The notes under the pieces are model-generated. The model was not told where the DNA came from. It worked only from the letters and a program-made list of their open reading frames with translations, and made no database searches. A DNA stretch of 6,437 bases from Desulfuromusa sp. Its GTDB lineage: Bacteria; Desulfobacterota; Desulfuromonadia; Desulfuromonadales; Geopsychrobacteraceae. Positions 1 through 6,437 of the stretch are shown here, piece by piece. The position numbers were made by a program, and so were the translations under genes. The stretch lies in contig JAGLDI010000138.1 of NCBI GenBank assembly GCA_023145655.1, positions 1 through 6,437 on the forward strand, written 5' to 3'. Within the stretch, counting starts at the first letter, position 1. The number at the start of each line of letters is the position of its first letter.

Positions 1-285
1 CGCCAGCGGATAAGTGACTGAAAGGTCGCCATCACGGTAGGCAAATCCACCCAGCCAGTGGTAGAGGACAAAACACACCGCCCCACCAGCAGCAAGACTA
101 AGTAACTGCAATGTCAGTGGGGGAAACAGGCCAAAAGCAAAGGTCGCCAAAGTCATTAGACTGCCCGAAGAGAGGAACATCCACCAGATGAAAATAGTTT
201 TGTCTCGACTCTGCTTGACCAGAAGATTCCACAGCGCATGCATCAGGGCAGAAAAAATTATCAGGAGTAGCGCCAGTGTTTCCAT
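1..285 (-). CDS. EamA/DMT-family membrane transporter, N-terminal part (cut by window edge)
   Basis: This is an open reading frame that runs off the left edge, so only about the first 95 to 99 residues are visible. The visible part is strongly hydrophobic. Predicted membrane segments, counted from the ATG at 285, lie at about residues 3-22, 31-53 and 60-80. The first ends in the pattern HALWNLLVKQSRDK and the fragment closes with YRDGDLSVTYPLA. Both resemble the first helix and the helix 3-4 region of EamA (drug/metabolite transporter) proteins, which are usually about 280-300 residues with ten helices. The substrate cannot be told from this part. In-frame ATGs lie at 297, 294 and 285. None has a clear Shine-Dalgarno sequence, and 285 gives the N-terminus most typical of the family (METLALLL). 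It is transcribed divergently from fumC. Family assignment is fairly secure; specific function is unknown. Confidence 0.75.
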   Translation of the reverse strand, partial: METLALLLIIFSALMHALWNLLVKQSRDKTIFIWWMFLSSGSLMTLATFAFGLFPPLTLQLLSLAAGGAVCFVLYHWLGGFAYRDGDLSVTYPLA

Positions 286-326
286 GGCGGGCATCATAGC
301 TGATGACAATTGGGAAAGAAAGCGGC

Positions 327-354
327 TTTACAGTTGCCGAGAAGACGCTATTAT
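327..354 (+). promoter_or_regulatory. Predicted sigma70-type promoter of fumC
   Basis: TTTACA at 327-332 (5 of 6 matches to TTGACA) is followed by a 16-nt spacer and TATTAT at 349-354 (5 of 6 matches to TATAAT). Transcription would start near 361, leaving a leader of about 42 nt before the fumC ATG. It lies in the divergent gap between the transporter gene and fumC. It was found by eye and has not been tested. No comparably good promoter was seen for the transporter gene on the other strand. Confidence 0.5.
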
Positions 355-390
355 TCAAGCAAGAACCATAATATCCGGGGTTTCAACCCG

Positions 391-396
391 AAAGGA
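391..396 (+). promoter_or_regulatory. Ribosome binding site that fixes the fumC start
   Basis: AAAGGA ends 6 nt before the ATG at 403. The reading frame stays open upstream to a TTG at 310, which would add 31 residues (MGKKAALQLPRRR...) with no counterpart in fumarases. This Shine-Dalgarno sequence, together with the family-typical N-terminus, sets the start at 403. The longer form would also begin upstream of the predicted promoter. Confidence 0.7.
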
Positions 397-402
397 TCAG
401 TT

Positions 403-1791
403 ATGAGCAGTTTTAGAATTGAGAAAGATTCGCTGGGGAAAATGCAAATTTCTGAAGACGCCCTTTACGGAGCTCAAACCGCCAGAGCTGTTGACAATTT
501 TCCGATCTCTGGAATTCCTCTGCCGCAGCCAATGCTGCGGGCTCTCGGACTCATCAAAAAACATGCGGCACAGACCAATCAAAGTTTAGGACTGATCTCT
601 GCGGAAACCGCCGAAGCCATCATCCAAGCCGCAGTAGAAGTTGTTGAGGGTAAACTGGATGACCAGTTTCCGGTTGATATTTTTCAGACCGGATCGGGAA
701 CCAGCAGCAACATGAACGCTAATGAGGTTATCGCTAACCGTGCAACCCGGATACTCGGGCAACCTCTCGGCAGCAAAGCAATTCACCCGAATGATCAGGT
801 CAACCTTGGTCAATCGAGCAATGATGTCTTTCCCAGTGCAATTCATATTGCCTGTGCTGAACAGCTACACCAGCAACTGCTCCCGGCACTGGAACAATTA
901 CTTCAGCAGTTTGCTGAAAAATCTGAAGATTTTAAAAATATCTTGAAAATTGGTCGAACTCATTTACAGGATGCGACTCCAATCAAGTTCGGTCAGGTAT
1001 TTTCCGGCTATGCACGACAGATTGAACTTGCTCATGAACGTCTTACCATGAATTCCCGAGGACTTTACGAATTGCCCCTCGGGGGAACTGCCGTCGGTAC
1101 CGGAATCAACACCCATCCTCAATTCGCCTCCCGAACAATCGCTGCAATCGCCAATGAAACTGGCCTGCCCTTCCGTGAAGCAAGTAATCATTTTGAAGCT
1201 CAGGGAGCAAAGGATGCCCTGATTGCGACCAGCAGCAGTCTGAAAGACTGTTCTATCTCTCTATTCAAGATTGCCAACGATATCCGTTTTCTGGGCAGCG
1301 GTCCACGCTGTGGTATCGGGGAATTGGTTATTCCTGCCGTGCAGCCCGGCAGTTCAATTATGCCGGGTAAAATCAACCCGGTCATGGCTGAATCGTTGAT
1401 GCAGGTCTGTGCTCAGGTGATCGGCAATGACGCCACCGTTTCTCTCTGTGGCTTATCTGGAAATTTTGAGCTTAATGTGATGATGCCGGTTATGGCCTAC
1501 AACATTTTACAGAGCATCGAGCTTCTCAGTCATGGAATTAAGGCTTTTGACGAAAAGTGTCTGGCAGGACTTCAAGCCGATGAACAGCGTTGCGGCGATT
1601 TATTGGAGCGGAGTTTGGCACTGGTCACTGCACTGGTTCCGGAAATTGGCTATGATCGAGCTGCCGATCTGGCCAAGCAGGCACATAAAACCGGAAGAAC
1701 ATTGAGGGATCTGGCATTGGAGGATGGGGTTGCTGCAGCAATATTGGATAAACTTCTCGATCCAGCTTCGATGACTGAACCGAAAAGTTGA
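403..1791 (+). CDS. fumC: Class II fumarate hydratase (fumarase C)
   Basis: This gene encodes a 462-residue cytosolic enzyme that reversibly hydrates fumarate to L-malate, with no iron-sulfur cluster. Its length matches class II fumarases (about 460-467). Visible motifs are GSGTSSNMNANE at 97-108, HPNDQVNLGQSSND at 128-141 (site-B HPND loop plus substrate-binding SSN), GRTHLQDATP at 184-193 with the catalytic-type His187, and GGTAVGTG near the centre. The superfamily signature GSSIMPGKINP at 316-326 carries the mobile-loop Ser317/Ser318, Lys323 and Asn325. These positions sit one residue below the E. coli FumC numbering as I remember it. The Arg before THLQDATP and the Gly in MPGK favour fumarase over aspartase. 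Still, the N-terminal RAVDNFPISG and the EKCLAGLQADEQRC segment are somewhat aspartase-like, so aspartate ammonia-lyase is the main alternative. It is a single gene with its own promoter and converges on the rnd end of the minus-strand operon. Confidence 0.9.
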   Translation: MSSFRIEKDSLGKMQISEDALYGAQTARAVDNFPISGIPLPQPMLRALGLIKKHAAQTNQSLGLISAETAEAIIQAAVEVVEGKLDDQFPVDIFQTGSGTSSNMNANEVIANRATRILGQPLGSKAIHPNDQVNLGQSSNDVFPSAIHIACAEQLHQQLLPALEQLLQQFAEKSEDFKNILKIGRTHLQDATPIKFGQVFSGYARQIELAHERLTMNSRGLYELPLGGTAVGTGINTHPQFASRTIAAIANETGLPFREASNHFEAQGAKDALIATSSSLKDCSISLFKIANDIRFLGSGPRCGIGELVIPAVQPGSSIMPGKINPVMAESLMQVCAQVIGNDATVSLCGLSGNFELNVMMPVMAYNILQSIELLSHGIKAFDEKCLAGLQADEQRCGDLLERSLALVTALVPEIGYDRAADLAKQAHKTGRTLRDLALEDGVAAAILDKLLDPASMTEPKS

Positions 1792-1800
1792 AATTGAAAA

Positions 1801-1840
1801 GTCTTTAACGGAGAGACGCAGAGTCCGCAGAGAGAACCTG
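1801..1840. repeat. Degenerate intergenic repeat with CGCAGAG units
   Basis: The 75-nt spacer between the converging fumC and rnd genes holds a purine-rich stretch in which CGCAGAG occurs at 1817-1823 and again at 1826-1832, a 9-nt period, flanked by GAGAGA on both sides. It resembles dispersed intergenic repeats of the TTTAACCACAGAGACGCAGAG type that I recall from Geobacter-like and other bacterial genomes. That link is from memory, and only one copy lies in this window. No inverted repeat followed by a T-run was found, so it does not look like an ordinary rho-independent terminator. Confidence 0.4.
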
Positions 1841-1866
1841 AAAGCTTTTGATTTAACTTATCCAGA

Positions 1867-2988
1867 TCAGTTCAACGTCTGCAGAATCCCTTCACCCAGA
1901 ACCTTGCGCTGCCAGTTTTTCAGCAGATCAATTTCAGCCAGATCCTGCTCCACAGTTGGATGCTTACGCGCCAACTCTTCCAACAGAGCATTATTAATCA
2001 GCACCCCCGGGTCAATTTCAAGCTCGGCAGATATCTGCTTACGCCACTCCTTCAAACGAATCACCCGTTTTTCTATCTGTGGATCCTTTGCCCGCCGTTC
2101 ACCACGGGGGTATACCGGAAGAGCAGCGTCGGGCAGATCAAGGGCAGCAAGTATTTCCGGCAGAATCCTCTTGCCGTAGCGCCCGATCAACCGGGACGAA
2201 ACCCCGGAGAGATGATCCATCTGGTTTACCGTTGTCGGCATCTGCCGGGCTATCTCCAATATTTCTTTATTACCAAGGACTTTGTACAGTGGGCAATCCC
2301 GCCGCTGCGCCTCTTTATCACGCCATTGTAGCAGGTTCTCCAGTACTGCCAGCTGCCGTGGTTTGAGGAGTCCCGCACCTTTGAAACGGAGAAACAGAAA
2401 TTCTGGATGATCCGCAAACCGAACGGCCTCCATCAAAAGAAATTCTTCCTGTACCCATTCCAGCCGCCCTTTTTCAATCAGTTTTGTTTCTAAAATTTCG
2501 GTCAGTTCATGTAAATACTGAGTATCAGCGGCAGCATAGCGGATCATTTCCGGGGAGAGAGGGCGTCTTGACCAGTCGGCACGTTGGTATTGTTTATCGA
2601 GCTCAACCCGAAAATATTTACGCAACACATCGGCCAAACCAAATCTTTCCTCGCCGAGAAACTGACACGAAATCATTGTATCGAACAGCCCGTTGATCTC
2701 GATATCGAAATCACGCGACAGGCTACGGATATCATAATCGGCAGCGTGAAAAATTTTGCGGACCTGCCTGTCTGCCAGAACCGGTCGTAAACTACCAAGA
2801 TCGGCACCCTCCAAAGGATCTATCAGAACGGTTGTATCGATAGTTGAAAACTGCAGCAGGCAGACTTTCTCCTGATAATTGTGCATCGAATCAGCTTCAA
2901 GATCGACAGCAATCACTGGATATTTTTCCAGCTCAGCAGAAAACTCTTTCACCTGTTCTGTTGTCGTTAAAGTCGGGGGTAAAGACAT
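1867..2988 (-). CDS. rnd: Ribonuclease D (3'-5' exoribonuclease with HRDC domain)
   Basis: This gene encodes a 373-residue protein, the usual length of RNase D (375 in E. coli). RNase D trims the 3' ends of tRNA precursors and other stable RNAs in the cytoplasm. The N-terminal DEDD exonuclease fold (about residues 5-175) shows Exo I as VIAVDLEADS with Asp29 and Glu31, Exo II as HAADYDIRSL with Asp85, and Exo III as YAAAD with Tyr151 and Asp155. It is therefore of the DEDDy type with all metal ligands present. An HRDC domain follows at about 208-288, and a second helical HRDC-like region closes the protein at about 300-373. The ATG directly follows the mutY stop (TAAATG), with AGGAG at 2994-2998 placed 5 nt upstream. 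It is the last cistron of the mqnE-mqnC-hisC-mutY-rnd operon. No terminator was recognised after it. Confidence 0.93.
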   Translation of the reverse strand: MSLPPTLTTTEQVKEFSAELEKYPVIAVDLEADSMHNYQEKVCLLQFSTIDTTVLIDPLEGADLGSLRPVLADRQVRKIFHAADYDIRSLSRDFDIEINGLFDTMISCQFLGEERFGLADVLRKYFRVELDKQYQRADWSRRPLSPEMIRYAAADTQYLHELTEILETKLIEKGRLEWVQEEFLLMEAVRFADHPEFLFLRFKGAGLLKPRQLAVLENLLQWRDKEAQRRDCPLYKVLGNKEILEIARQMPTTVNQMDHLSGVSSRLIGRYGKRILPEILAALDLPDAALPVYPRGERRAKDPQIEKRVIRLKEWRKQISAELEIDPGVLINNALLEELARKHPTVEQDLAEIDLLKNWQRKVLGEGILQTLN

Positions 2989-4056
2989 TTATTCTCCTGT
3001 CAGCTTTTTCAGCACTTTTTTGTGGGCACCGTGTAAAGCAATAATATTTAATTTCTCGGGAGACAACCAGTCATTCTCCCCTTCGGCCACTCCGGGCAAA
3101 CTGTCAATTTTTACTCGGTAGATATCTGCCTGCAGCCGAAAATGGCTGTAAATATGTTGAATCTGCCCCATAGGTTCAGTATTGGGACTGCAACCAAAAT
3201 CAGCACACAGTCTCGATAACTTTTTGCTACAGCTATCACCATCTGCCACACCGATTGCCGGGAATTCCCACAAACCGCCAAGAAATCCCTCAGCTAACCG
3301 GCGACGCACCAGATAGCGCCCCCGGTAATCAATCAACAGGGTGATTTCGTGCCTGGTGGGGATTTTTTTTACCTTCTGCTTCAGTGGCAACTGCTGTTCA
3401 AGGCTGAGCTTTTTTGCCAAGCAGAGATCAATCCAGGGACAGTCATCACAATGGGGCTGACGGGGGATACAAACTGTTGCCCCGAGATCCATAATCGCTT
3501 GAGTGTAATTGTGGACGTGATCAATCGGAGTAAGCTGTTCCGACCATCTCCAGAGCTGCTTTTCAGCCGAAGCTGAACGGGGAGGTTCCTGCAGAGCAAA
3601 CAGACGACACAATACTCGCCGGACATTACCATCCAGAATTGGAGCGTGTTGATCAAAAGCAAGAGCAGAAATTGCCCCAGCAGTCGAACGACCCACCCCT
3701 GGCAGCAGCTGCAACGTTTCAACATCCTCAGGAAAACACCCTTTGAACTGTTCAACTACCAGTTTCGCTGCCGCATGGAGATTTCTGGCACGGGAGTAGT
3801 AACCTAACCCGGCCCAGAGATCGATGACATCTTCCAGTTGCGCAGCAGCCAAAGCTTCGACCGTTGGAATTTTTTCCAGAAAACGGTGATAGTAATCGAT
3901 AACCGCTGTCACCGTTGTCTGTTGCAACATGATTTCCGACAGCCAGATCCGGTAGGGATCGCGGGTATTCCGCCACGGCAGATCGCGTCCGGATTGACCG
4001 TACCATGTCAATAAGCGTTGCGAATAATCTTCAGGATAAAAAGGGAGATCAGCCAC
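2989..4056 (-). CDS. mutY: A/G-specific adenine DNA glycosylase
   Basis: This gene encodes about 355 residues. MutY excises adenine mispaired with 8-oxoguanine, preventing G:C to T:A mutations. Numbering here is from a GTG start at 4056. The N-terminal HhH-GPD domain has SEIMLQQT with catalytic Glu41, the hairpin [13 protein letters not shown] near 117-129, and LDGNVRRVL with catalytic Asp142. The [4Fe-4S] loop has Cys196, Cys203, Cys206 and Cys212 in the expected C-x6-C-x2-C-x5-C spacing. A NUDIX-like C-terminal domain with LWEFPAI and HIYSHFRL corresponds to the 8-oxoG-reading region with its FSH-type loop (YSH here). No ATG exists before the conserved core. The candidates are GTG 4056 (8-nt overlap with hisC) and TTG 4062 (14-nt overlap), both with poor Shine-Dalgarno sequences. 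GTG was chosen as the commoner start. Its stop TAA abuts the rnd ATG. Confidence 0.94.
   Translation of the reverse strand: MADLPFYPEDYSQRLLTWYGQSGRDLPWRNTRDPYRIWLSEIMLQQTTVTAVIDYYHRFLEKIPTVEALAAAQLEDVIDLWAGLGYYSRARNLHAAAKLVVEQFKGCFPEDVETLQLLPGVGRSTAGAISALAFDQHAPILDGNVRRVLCRLFALQEPPRSASAEKQLWRWSEQLTPIDHVHNYTQAIMDLGATVCIPRQPHCDDCPWIDLCLAKKLSLEQQLPLKQKVKKIPTRHEITLLIDYRGRYLVRRRLAEGFLGGLWEFPAIGVADGDSCSKKLSRLCADFGCSPNTEPMGQIQHIYSHFRLQADIYRVKIDSLPGVAEGENDWLSPEKLNIIALHGAHKKVLKKLTGE
2994..2998 (-). promoter_or_regulatory. Ribosome binding site of rnd inside the end of mutY
   Basis: AGGAG on the minus strand overlaps the last codons of mutY. It sits 5 nt before the rnd ATG at 2988, and the mutY TAA fills part of that gap. 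It supports the rnd start and suggests coupled translation of the two cistrons. Confidence 0.7.
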
Positions 4057-5098
4057 TCTCAACCAATACCGTTAAGGTTTTCTCCATTTCTTCACGAGTC
4101 CCGATAGAGATACGGATTCCATGTGCAAGCAATGGGTCGGAAAAATATCGCACCAGAATTTTACGGGCAAACAGGGCGTCATAAATCCGTTTACCATCAG
4201 AGTCTGGGGGTTCGGCAAAGATATAATTTGTCTGTGATGGATTAACTTGATAGCCAAGTTTACGCAACTCTGCACTGAGCCAATCACGAGTTTCACAGAT
4301 TCTGGCGACGGTTGACTGCAGATAATCCTGATCCTGCAACGCGGCTGTTGCTGCCACCAGAGCTAAACGATCAAGATGGTAATGGTCACGGATTTTATCG
4401 AGAGCGACAATCACTTCGGGACGGGCAACCGCCAACCCTAACCGCATCCCGGCAAGGGAGTAACTTTTTGAAAAGGTTCGCGTCACAACAATGTTCTTGT
4501 ACTTCTTCACCAGTTCCATCGCCGAGACATCGGTAAAGTCAACATAGGCTTCATCAACCACCAGAATTCCCGCACAACGCTCAGCCAGTTCAATGATATA
4601 CTCATTATCAAAACCAAAACCAAGTGGTGCATTGGGGCTGGTGAGGAAGAAAATCTTCCCTTCGTAAAGCTCCGGGAAATTAGCAATACGGAAGTCATCG
4701 GTCAATCCAAAGGTACGAACCTTCGCCCCTTGAATTTCAGCCAACGTTGCATAGTAGGAATAGGATGGATGGACATAACCGATTTCATCCCCCGCATCAG
4801 CAAACGCCCGGATCAGATTATTGAGCAATTCATCTGAACCGTTCGCCATAATCACCCAGGAGGGATCGACTCCGTACAGTTCCGCCACCACCCGACGTGC
4901 CACCTTGCTCCCGGCATCAGGATACTTGCGAAGCTTCTCCCCGCCACCCGCCAACTCAGCAATAATCGCTTCGACCACTTTCGGTGATGGAGGATACGGA
5001 TTTTCGTTGGTATTCACCTTGATCCACCCAGCCTCATCGGGCTGGAAACCGGGAACGTAACCGGTCATTTCGGCAATATTTTTTCTAAAAGGAAGCAT
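4049..5098 (-). CDS. hisC: Histidinol-phosphate aminotransferase (class I/II PLP enzyme)
   Basis: This gene encodes 349 residues, a typical HisC length. HisC transfers the amino group of glutamate to imidazole-acetol phosphate in histidine synthesis. Visible features are [12 protein letters not shown] at 28-39, the cofactor-binding ANGSDELL at 85-92, SPNAPLG at 154-160 (the Asn that contacts the PLP ring), DEAYVDF at 182-188, [15 protein letters not shown] at 207-221 with the Schiff-base Lys211, and the C-terminal [11 protein letters not shown] with substrate-binding Arg residues. The ATG at 5098 is chosen over a TTG at 5104 because AGGAG at 5107-5111 lies 8 nt from the ATG but only 2 nt from the TTG. 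It begins 2 nt after the mqnC stop and its end overlaps the mutY start. No other his gene is visible here, so a broader role with aromatic amino acids is possible, since HisC-like enzymes often accept them. Confidence 0.9.
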   Translation of the reverse strand: MLPFRKNIAEMTGYVPGFQPDEAGWIKVNTNENPYPPSPKVVEAIIAELAGGGEKLRKYPDAGSKVARRVVAELYGVDPSWVIMANGSDELLNNLIRAFADAGDEIGYVHPSYSYYATLAEIQGAKVRTFGLTDDFRIANFPELYEGKIFFLTSPNAPLGFGFDNEYIIELAERCAGILVVDEAYVDFTDVSAMELVKKYKNIVVTRTFSKSYSLAGMRLGLAVARPEVIVALDKIRDHYHLDRLALVAATAALQDQDYLQSTVARICETRDWLSAELRKLGYQVNPSQTNYIFAEPPDSDGKRIYDALFARKILVRYFSDPLLAHGIRISIGTREEMEKTLTVLVESG

Positions 5099-5100
5099 AT

Positions 5101-6168
5101 TCAATACTCCTGCAGAACCTGATATTCTGTTGTCCTCCGAGCAGGGATAAATCCGGCTGCTCGTACCAGTTCGATAATTTCATCCTGTGACATCCGGAAA
5201 GAACACCCGGCGGCGGCAACAACATTTTCTTCGAGCATTGTACCGCCCAGATCATTGCCACCGAAAAATAGCGCAACCTGTGCCATCCGTGCCCCTTGCG
5301 TCACCCAACTCGCTTGAATATTTTCGATGTTATCAAGGACAATCCGCGAGACGGCCAGAACTTTAAGATATTCGATACCACTGGAAGCTTCGCCCCCCAG
5401 TTCAGTATTGTCTGGCTGATATGACCAGGGGATAAAAGCGGTAAAGCCGCCGGTCCGCTCCTGAATTTCTCGAATCCGGAACAGATGCTCAATAATATCG
5501 ACCGGCTTTTCCGCACTACCGAACATCATCGTTGCTGTAGTGCGCATCCCCAGACGGTGCGCTTCTTCCATCACCCACGCCCATTTCTTCCAACCGATTT
5601 TGTTGGGAGAAATAACCTGACGGACTTCGTCCACCAGAATCTCGGCACCCCCGCCGGGAACTGACGCCAGCCCGGCCTGCTGTAACCGGAGCAGACACTC
5701 CTCCATGGTTAAATCAGAAAGTTTGGCAATCTGGATCACTTCGGCAGGCGAAAGGGAGTGAATCTGCACCTGCGGAAACCGTTCCATCAGTTCCCGGAAC
5801 AGAGTCTCAAACCACTCAATTTTCAATGTCGGATGCAATCCCCCCTGCATCAGCAACTGGGTCCCATCGTACTCAACCAGTTCCGCCACTTTGGCGAAAA
5901 TCTCATCATAGTCGAGCAGGTAGGCATCAGCAGCATCGCTACTCCGATAGAAAGCACAGAACTTACACTGAGATTCACAGACATTGGAGTAATTGACGTT
6001 GCGATCAACAACAAAAGTCACCTGGTTTTCAGGATGTTGCTGCTGCCGGATAGTATCTGCAAGTTTCCCGGTCTTGAGCAGATCAGCTTCGGTCAACAGC
6101 CAGAGGGCTTCTTCTCGATCAATGGGTATCCCTGCAGCAATTTTTTGTTCTATTGGTTCAAATGTCAT
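5101..6168 (-). CDS. mqnC: Cyclic dehypoxanthinyl futalosine synthase (radical SAM, menaquinone biosynthesis)
   Basis: This gene encodes 355 residues, normal for the family. MqnC is a cytosolic radical-SAM enzyme that cyclises dehypoxanthinyl futalosine to its spiro form in the futalosine route to menaquinone. The radical-SAM motif CESQCKFC (Cys64, Cys68, Cys71; C-x3-C-x2-C) follows [10 protein letters not shown]. Further conserved blocks are LLMQGGLHP at 105-113, PGGGAEIL at 171-178, TTATMMFG at 210-217, [10 protein letters not shown] at 246-255 and [13 protein letters not shown] at 309-321. The last block is typical of MqnC; MqnE has a GTVIEE-type sequence there. The ATG at 6168 lies 2 nt after the mqnE stop, with GAAGG at 6179-6183 as a likely, somewhat distant, Shine-Dalgarno sequence. 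It is the second visible cistron of the operon, directly after its paralogue mqnE. Older databases may call this family a CofH-like or hypothetical radical-SAM protein. Confidence 0.93.
   Translation of the reverse strand: MTFEPIEQKIAAGIPIDREEALWLLTEADLLKTGKLADTIRQQQHPENQVTFVVDRNVNYSNVCESQCKFCAFYRSSDAADAYLLDYDEIFAKVAELVEYDGTQLLMQGGLHPTLKIEWFETLFRELMERFPQVQIHSLSPAEVIQIAKLSDLTMEECLLRLQQAGLASVPGGGAEILVDEVRQVISPNKIGWKKWAWVMEEAHRLGMRTTATMMFGSAEKPVDIIEHLFRIREIQERTGGFTAFIPWSYQPDNTELGGEASSGIEYLKVLAVSRIVLDNIENIQASWVTQGARMAQVALFFGGNDLGGTMLEENVVAAAGCSFRMSQDEIIELVRAAGFIPARRTTEYQVLQEY
5107..5111 (-). promoter_or_regulatory. Ribosome binding site deciding the hisC start
   Basis: AGGAG lies within the last codons of mqnC (the codons for Gln-Glu-Tyr). 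It is 8 nt upstream of the hisC ATG at 5098 and only 2 nt upstream of the in-frame TTG at 5104. This spacing favours the ATG. Confidence 0.65.
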
Positions 6169-6170
6169 TG

Positions 6171-6437
6171 TCAGTAAACCTTCAATTCACGATACAGCGT
6201 ATCCCGTTCTACCGGGACTTTTCCGGCTTTGCGAATCAGATTAATAATCCGCTCTTTACCGATTACCTGCGGCGAATCAGCTCCAGCATCGTGGCCGATC
6301 TGTTCCTCAATCACCGTTCCATCGAGATCATTGACCCCAAAGCAGAGTGCCGTTTGGGCTATTTTAATTCCCAACATCACCCAGTAGGCTTTGACGTGCT
6401 GAAAGTTATCGAGATAGATCCGACCGATTGCCAAAGT
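6171..6437 (-). CDS. mqnE: Aminofutalosine synthase, C-terminal part (cut by window edge)
   Basis: The last 88 residues of a protein whose start lies beyond the right edge are visible. MqnE is a radical-SAM enzyme that joins S-adenosylmethionine to 3-(1-carboxyvinyloxy)benzoate to make aminofutalosine, an early step of futalosine-dependent menaquinone synthesis. The visible part contains [17 protein letters not shown], the block [14 protein letters not shown] followed by HDAGA, and the terminal VERDTLY. I recognise these as the MqnE C-terminus. The radical-SAM cysteines are not in the window. The piece aligns throughout with the MqnC C-terminus encoded next to it (LDN, AQ.AL.FG.NDL.GT..EE). 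It ends in TGA 2 nt before mqnC. The TTG at 6434 is an internal Leu codon, not a start. MqnE is favoured over a second MqnC copy because of GTVIEE and HDAGA. Confidence 0.85.
   Translation of the reverse strand, partial: TLAIGRIYLDNFQHVKAYWVMLGIKIAQTALCFGVNDLDGTVIEEQIGHDAGADSPQVIGKERIINLIRKAGKVPVERDTLYRELKVY

Noticed and set aside
98..358. Minus-strand open frame of 86 codons overlapping the transporter start
   Set aside because: Its translation shows no recognisable family, and another frame on the same strand encodes a clear EamA-like hydrophobic N-terminus.
310..402. In-frame upstream extension of fumC from a TTG at 310
   Set aside because: It lacks a ribosome binding site, adds residues unlike fumarases, and would place the start upstream of the predicted promoter. 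AAAGGA and the ATG at 403 fit better.
1841..1848. AAAGCTTT palindrome between fumC and rnd as a possible terminator
   Set aside because: It is a perfect palindrome with no loop and no GC-rich stem, and no usable T-run follows, so it does not resemble a rho-independent terminator.
1960..2331. Plus-strand open frame of 123 codons antisense to rnd
   Set aside because: It lies opposite the RNase D helical C-terminal region, and no start signal or protein family was recognised.
3381..3755. Minus-strand open frame of 124 codons inside mutY
   Set aside because: It is an out-of-frame reading of the conserved MutY coding region, including the iron-sulfur loop.
5758..6177. Plus-strand open frame of 139 codons antisense to mqnC
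   Set aside because: It lies wholly opposite a well-supported conserved gene and its translation matches nothing I recognise, so it is most likely an incidental frame.
1867..6437. A possible undescribed defence or biosynthetic system in the minus-strand operon
   Set aside because: Every cistron belongs to a well-known housekeeping family with intact catalytic motifs in the visible parts, and no unknown gene is inserted among them.

Overview
This window looks like ordinary chromosomal DNA from an anaerobic, menaquinone-using Gram-negative bacterium. A member of the Desulfuromonadales/Geobacterales (Desulfuromonas- or Pelobacter-like) is my best guess. It rests on the futalosine-pathway genes, the general character of the proteins, the mid-range GC content and a short intergenic repeat of a type I associate with such genomes. 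This lineage call is an inference and was not tested by any search.

Layout: the left edge (1 to about 285, minus strand) holds the N-terminal third of an EamA/DMT-type membrane transporter that continues off the window. A roughly 115-nt divergent intergenic region follows. It carries a good sigma70-type promoter for the plus-strand gene fumC (403-1791, class II fumarase). fumC converges on a minus-strand operon across a 75-nt spacer that contains a degenerate CGCAGAG-type repeat and no obvious terminator.

The rest of the window (1867-6437) is one tightly packed minus-strand operon. In transcription order it reads mqnE (3' end only), mqnC, hisC, mutY, rnd. The junctions are 2 nt, 2 nt, a short overlap and 0 nt, so translational coupling is likely throughout. 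MqnE and MqnC are radical-SAM enzymes that act in the futalosine route to menaquinone. HisC is a PLP-dependent histidinol-phosphate aminotransferase, MutY removes adenine opposite 8-oxoguanine, and Rnd is a 3'-5' exoribonuclease (RNase D). Apart from the mqnE-mqnC pair, the cistrons have no obvious shared pathway.

I found no RNA genes, CRISPR array, insertion sequence or phage-like module, and nothing that clearly amounts to an undescribed system. The points worth a second look are the operon composition, the non-ATG start of mutY, the mqnE/mqnC tandem paralogy, the intergenic repeat and the fumC leader.
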